This document shows positions 13,510 to 14,647 of a DNA stretch of 14,647 nucleotides, in pieces. The notes beneath the pieces are model-generated. The model was not told the DNA's origin. It did not search any database and saw only the letters and a list, made by a program, of their open reading frames with translations. This stretch comes from an uncultured Dorea sp. (lineage in GTDB: Bacteria > Bacillota > Clostridia > Lachnospirales > Lachnospiraceae). Location: NCBI GenBank assembly GCA_934307335.1, contig CAKRCL010000044.1, positions 1 through 14,647 on the forward strand. The letters are read 5' to 3'. Position numbers and translations under genes: made by a program. Every line of letters starts with the position of its first letter. The first letter of the stretch is position 1.

Positions 13510-14535
13510 ATGAAACGTCAGGACTTTTATTATGACCTGCCAGAGGAATTAATCGCGCAGGATCCGCTTGAGGATCGTTCCAGCTCCAGACTTCTGGTTC
13601 TTGATAAGGAGACAGGAACTACTTCACATCATATATTTAAAGAGATTACAGGATATCTGAAAGAAGGAGACTGTCTGGTCATCAATGATACAAAGGTAAT
13701 TCCGGCAAGATTAATCGGCGTGAAGGAAGGTACCGGAGCAAAGATAGAGATACTTTTGTTAAAGAGAAAAGAGAATAATATCTGGGAGACACTTGTAAAA
13801 CCTGGTAAAAAGGCAAAAGTTGGTACTAGGATTATATTTGGAGAAGGACTTCTTGTTGGAGAGGTCGTAGGAATAGTGGAAGAAGGAAACCGTCTGGTGA
13901 AGTTTGAATATGACGGTATCTTTGAAGAAGTATTAGACCAACTTGGTCAGATGCCATTACCGCCATATATTACACATCAGCTGGAAGACAAGAATCGTTA
14001 TCAGACGGTATATGCGAAACATACCGGATCAGCAGCAGCACCGACGGCAGGACTTCATTTTACACCAGAACTTTTACAGGAGATTGAAGAAAAAGGAATC
14101 GATATTGCGAGAGTTACACTTCACGTTGGACTTGGAACATTCCGTCCGGTAAAAGTAGATGAGATTACAGATCATCATATGCATTCTGAGTTTTATCAGA
14201 TTGATGAAGAGGCGGCTGAGAAGATTAATCGTGCAAAAGATTCCGGACACAGAGTAATCTGTGTTGGAACAACAAGCTGTAGAACGGTTGAGTCAGCGGC
14301 AGATGAGACTGGACATTTAAAACCGACAAGTGGCTGGACTGAGATATTTATCTATCCGGGATATAAATTTAAGATTTTAGATGGATTAATCACGAACTTC
14401 CATTTACCGGAGTCAACATTGATTATGTTAGTATCAGCACTGGCAGGAAGAGAACATGTATTGGCAGCATATGAAGAAGCAGTACAGGAAAGATATCGTT
14501 TCTTTTCTTTTGGAGACGCTATGCTAATTATATAG
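13510..14535 (+). CDS. queA: S-adenosylmethionine:tRNA ribosyltransferase-isomerase QueA
   Basis: 341-residue cytosolic enzyme that transfers and isomerises the ribosyl part of S-adenosylmethionine onto 7-aminomethyl-7-deazaguanine at tRNA position 34, giving epoxyqueuosine. The family N-terminus is clear: [18 protein letters not shown] (6-23) and SRLLVLD. Further hallmarks are [14 protein letters not shown] (56-69), GQMPLPPYI (145-153), [18 protein letters not shown] (167-184), [10 protein letters not shown] (204-213) and a C-terminal block ending [10 protein letters not shown]. Length is normal and the frame is intact. It starts 2 bp after the RDD gene's stop; AGGAGG at 13491-13496 is 13 bp from the ATG, a long spacing, and no better start is present. 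It shares the sppA transcript and ends at the terminator 45 bp downstream. Other queuosine genes are not in the window. Confidence 0.97.
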   Translation: MKRQDFYYDLPEELIAQDPLEDRSSSRLLVLDKETGTTSHHIFKEITGYLKEGDCLVINDTKVIPARLIGVKEGTGAKIEILLLKRKENNIWETLVKPGKKAKVGTRIIFGEGLLVGEVVGIVEEGNRLVKFEYDGIFEEVLDQLGQMPLPPYITHQLEDKNRYQTVYAKHTGSAAAPTAGLHFTPELLQEIEEKGIDIARVTLHVGLGTFRPVKVDEITDHHMHSEFYQIDEEAAEKINRAKDSGHRVICVGTTSCRTVESAADETGHLKPTSGWTEIFIYPGYKFKILDGLITNFHLPESTLIMLVSALAGREHVLAAYEEAVQERYRFFSFGDAMLII

Positions 14536-14579
14536 TCAACCTATGGGGTTAAGCCTTCCCATTGCCAAAAGTAGGAATA

Positions 14580-14616
14580 AAAAAGCTGAAGGTCTGACAC
14601 ACCTTCAGCTTTTTGG
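14580..14616 (+). terminator. Intrinsic terminator after queA
   Basis: A 14-bp perfect stem, AAAAAGCTGAAGGT (14580-14593) with ACCTTCAGCTTTTT (14601-14614), 7-nt loop. The T run is part of the stem, so it can act on both strands. It closes the sppA-RDD-queA unit. Confidence 0.9.
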
Positions 14617-14647
14617 TTACCAATGAAAGATAACCTCATATCGTTTT

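Overview
The window reads as chromosomal DNA of a low-to-mid GC Gram-positive anaerobe, most likely a gut Clostridia member of the Lachnospiraceae type. This rests on strong AGGAGG-like ribosome sites, a lipobox lipoprotein, a FecCD-type transporter with a lipoprotein receptor, an sppA-RDD gene pair as in Bacillus, and intrinsic terminators throughout. All genes lie on the + strand. No rRNA, tRNA, CRISPR array, transposase or phage gene is visible.

Left part (1-3337): the 3' end of a DUF1638-family gene, cut by the window edge, is followed by a MtaA/uroporphyrinogen-decarboxylase-type methyltransferase with the full His-x-Cys...Cys zinc site. This pair is typical of corrinoid-dependent methyl transfer. 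A glutamate/aspartate-type DAACS symporter with its own promoter follows.

Centre (3338-11724): after a GC-rich palindromic block ending in a terminator comes a promoter, a complete cobalamin riboswitch (B12 box at 3735-3750) and a terminator expression platform. Downstream are four tightly spaced genes. The first encodes a 1469-residue secreted protein with seven NEAT-like beta-rich repeats, one Ig-like domain and a C-terminal domain homologous to only the N-lobe half of the next gene's product. The others encode a lipoprotein solute-binding receptor, a FecCD permease and an ATPase with an unexplained C-terminal domain. The most economical reading is a cobalamin-repressed corrinoid capture and import system, in which the giant protein collects ligand outside the cell and passes it to the lipoprotein and the BtuCD-like importer. 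The substrate is inferred from the riboswitch, not proven; heme or another tetrapyrrole is possible. This is the most novel part of the window.

Right part (11725-14647): a strong hairpin, then a promoter for a three-gene unit: sppA (signal peptide peptidase), an RDD-family membrane protein (the position of the Bacillus SppA inhibitor YteJ/SppI) with a repeat-bearing tail, and queA (queuosine synthesis). The unit ends in a clear terminator at 14580-14614.

The corrinoid-type methyltransferase on the left and the B12-controlled importer in the centre suggest a neighbourhood built around corrinoid acquisition and use.
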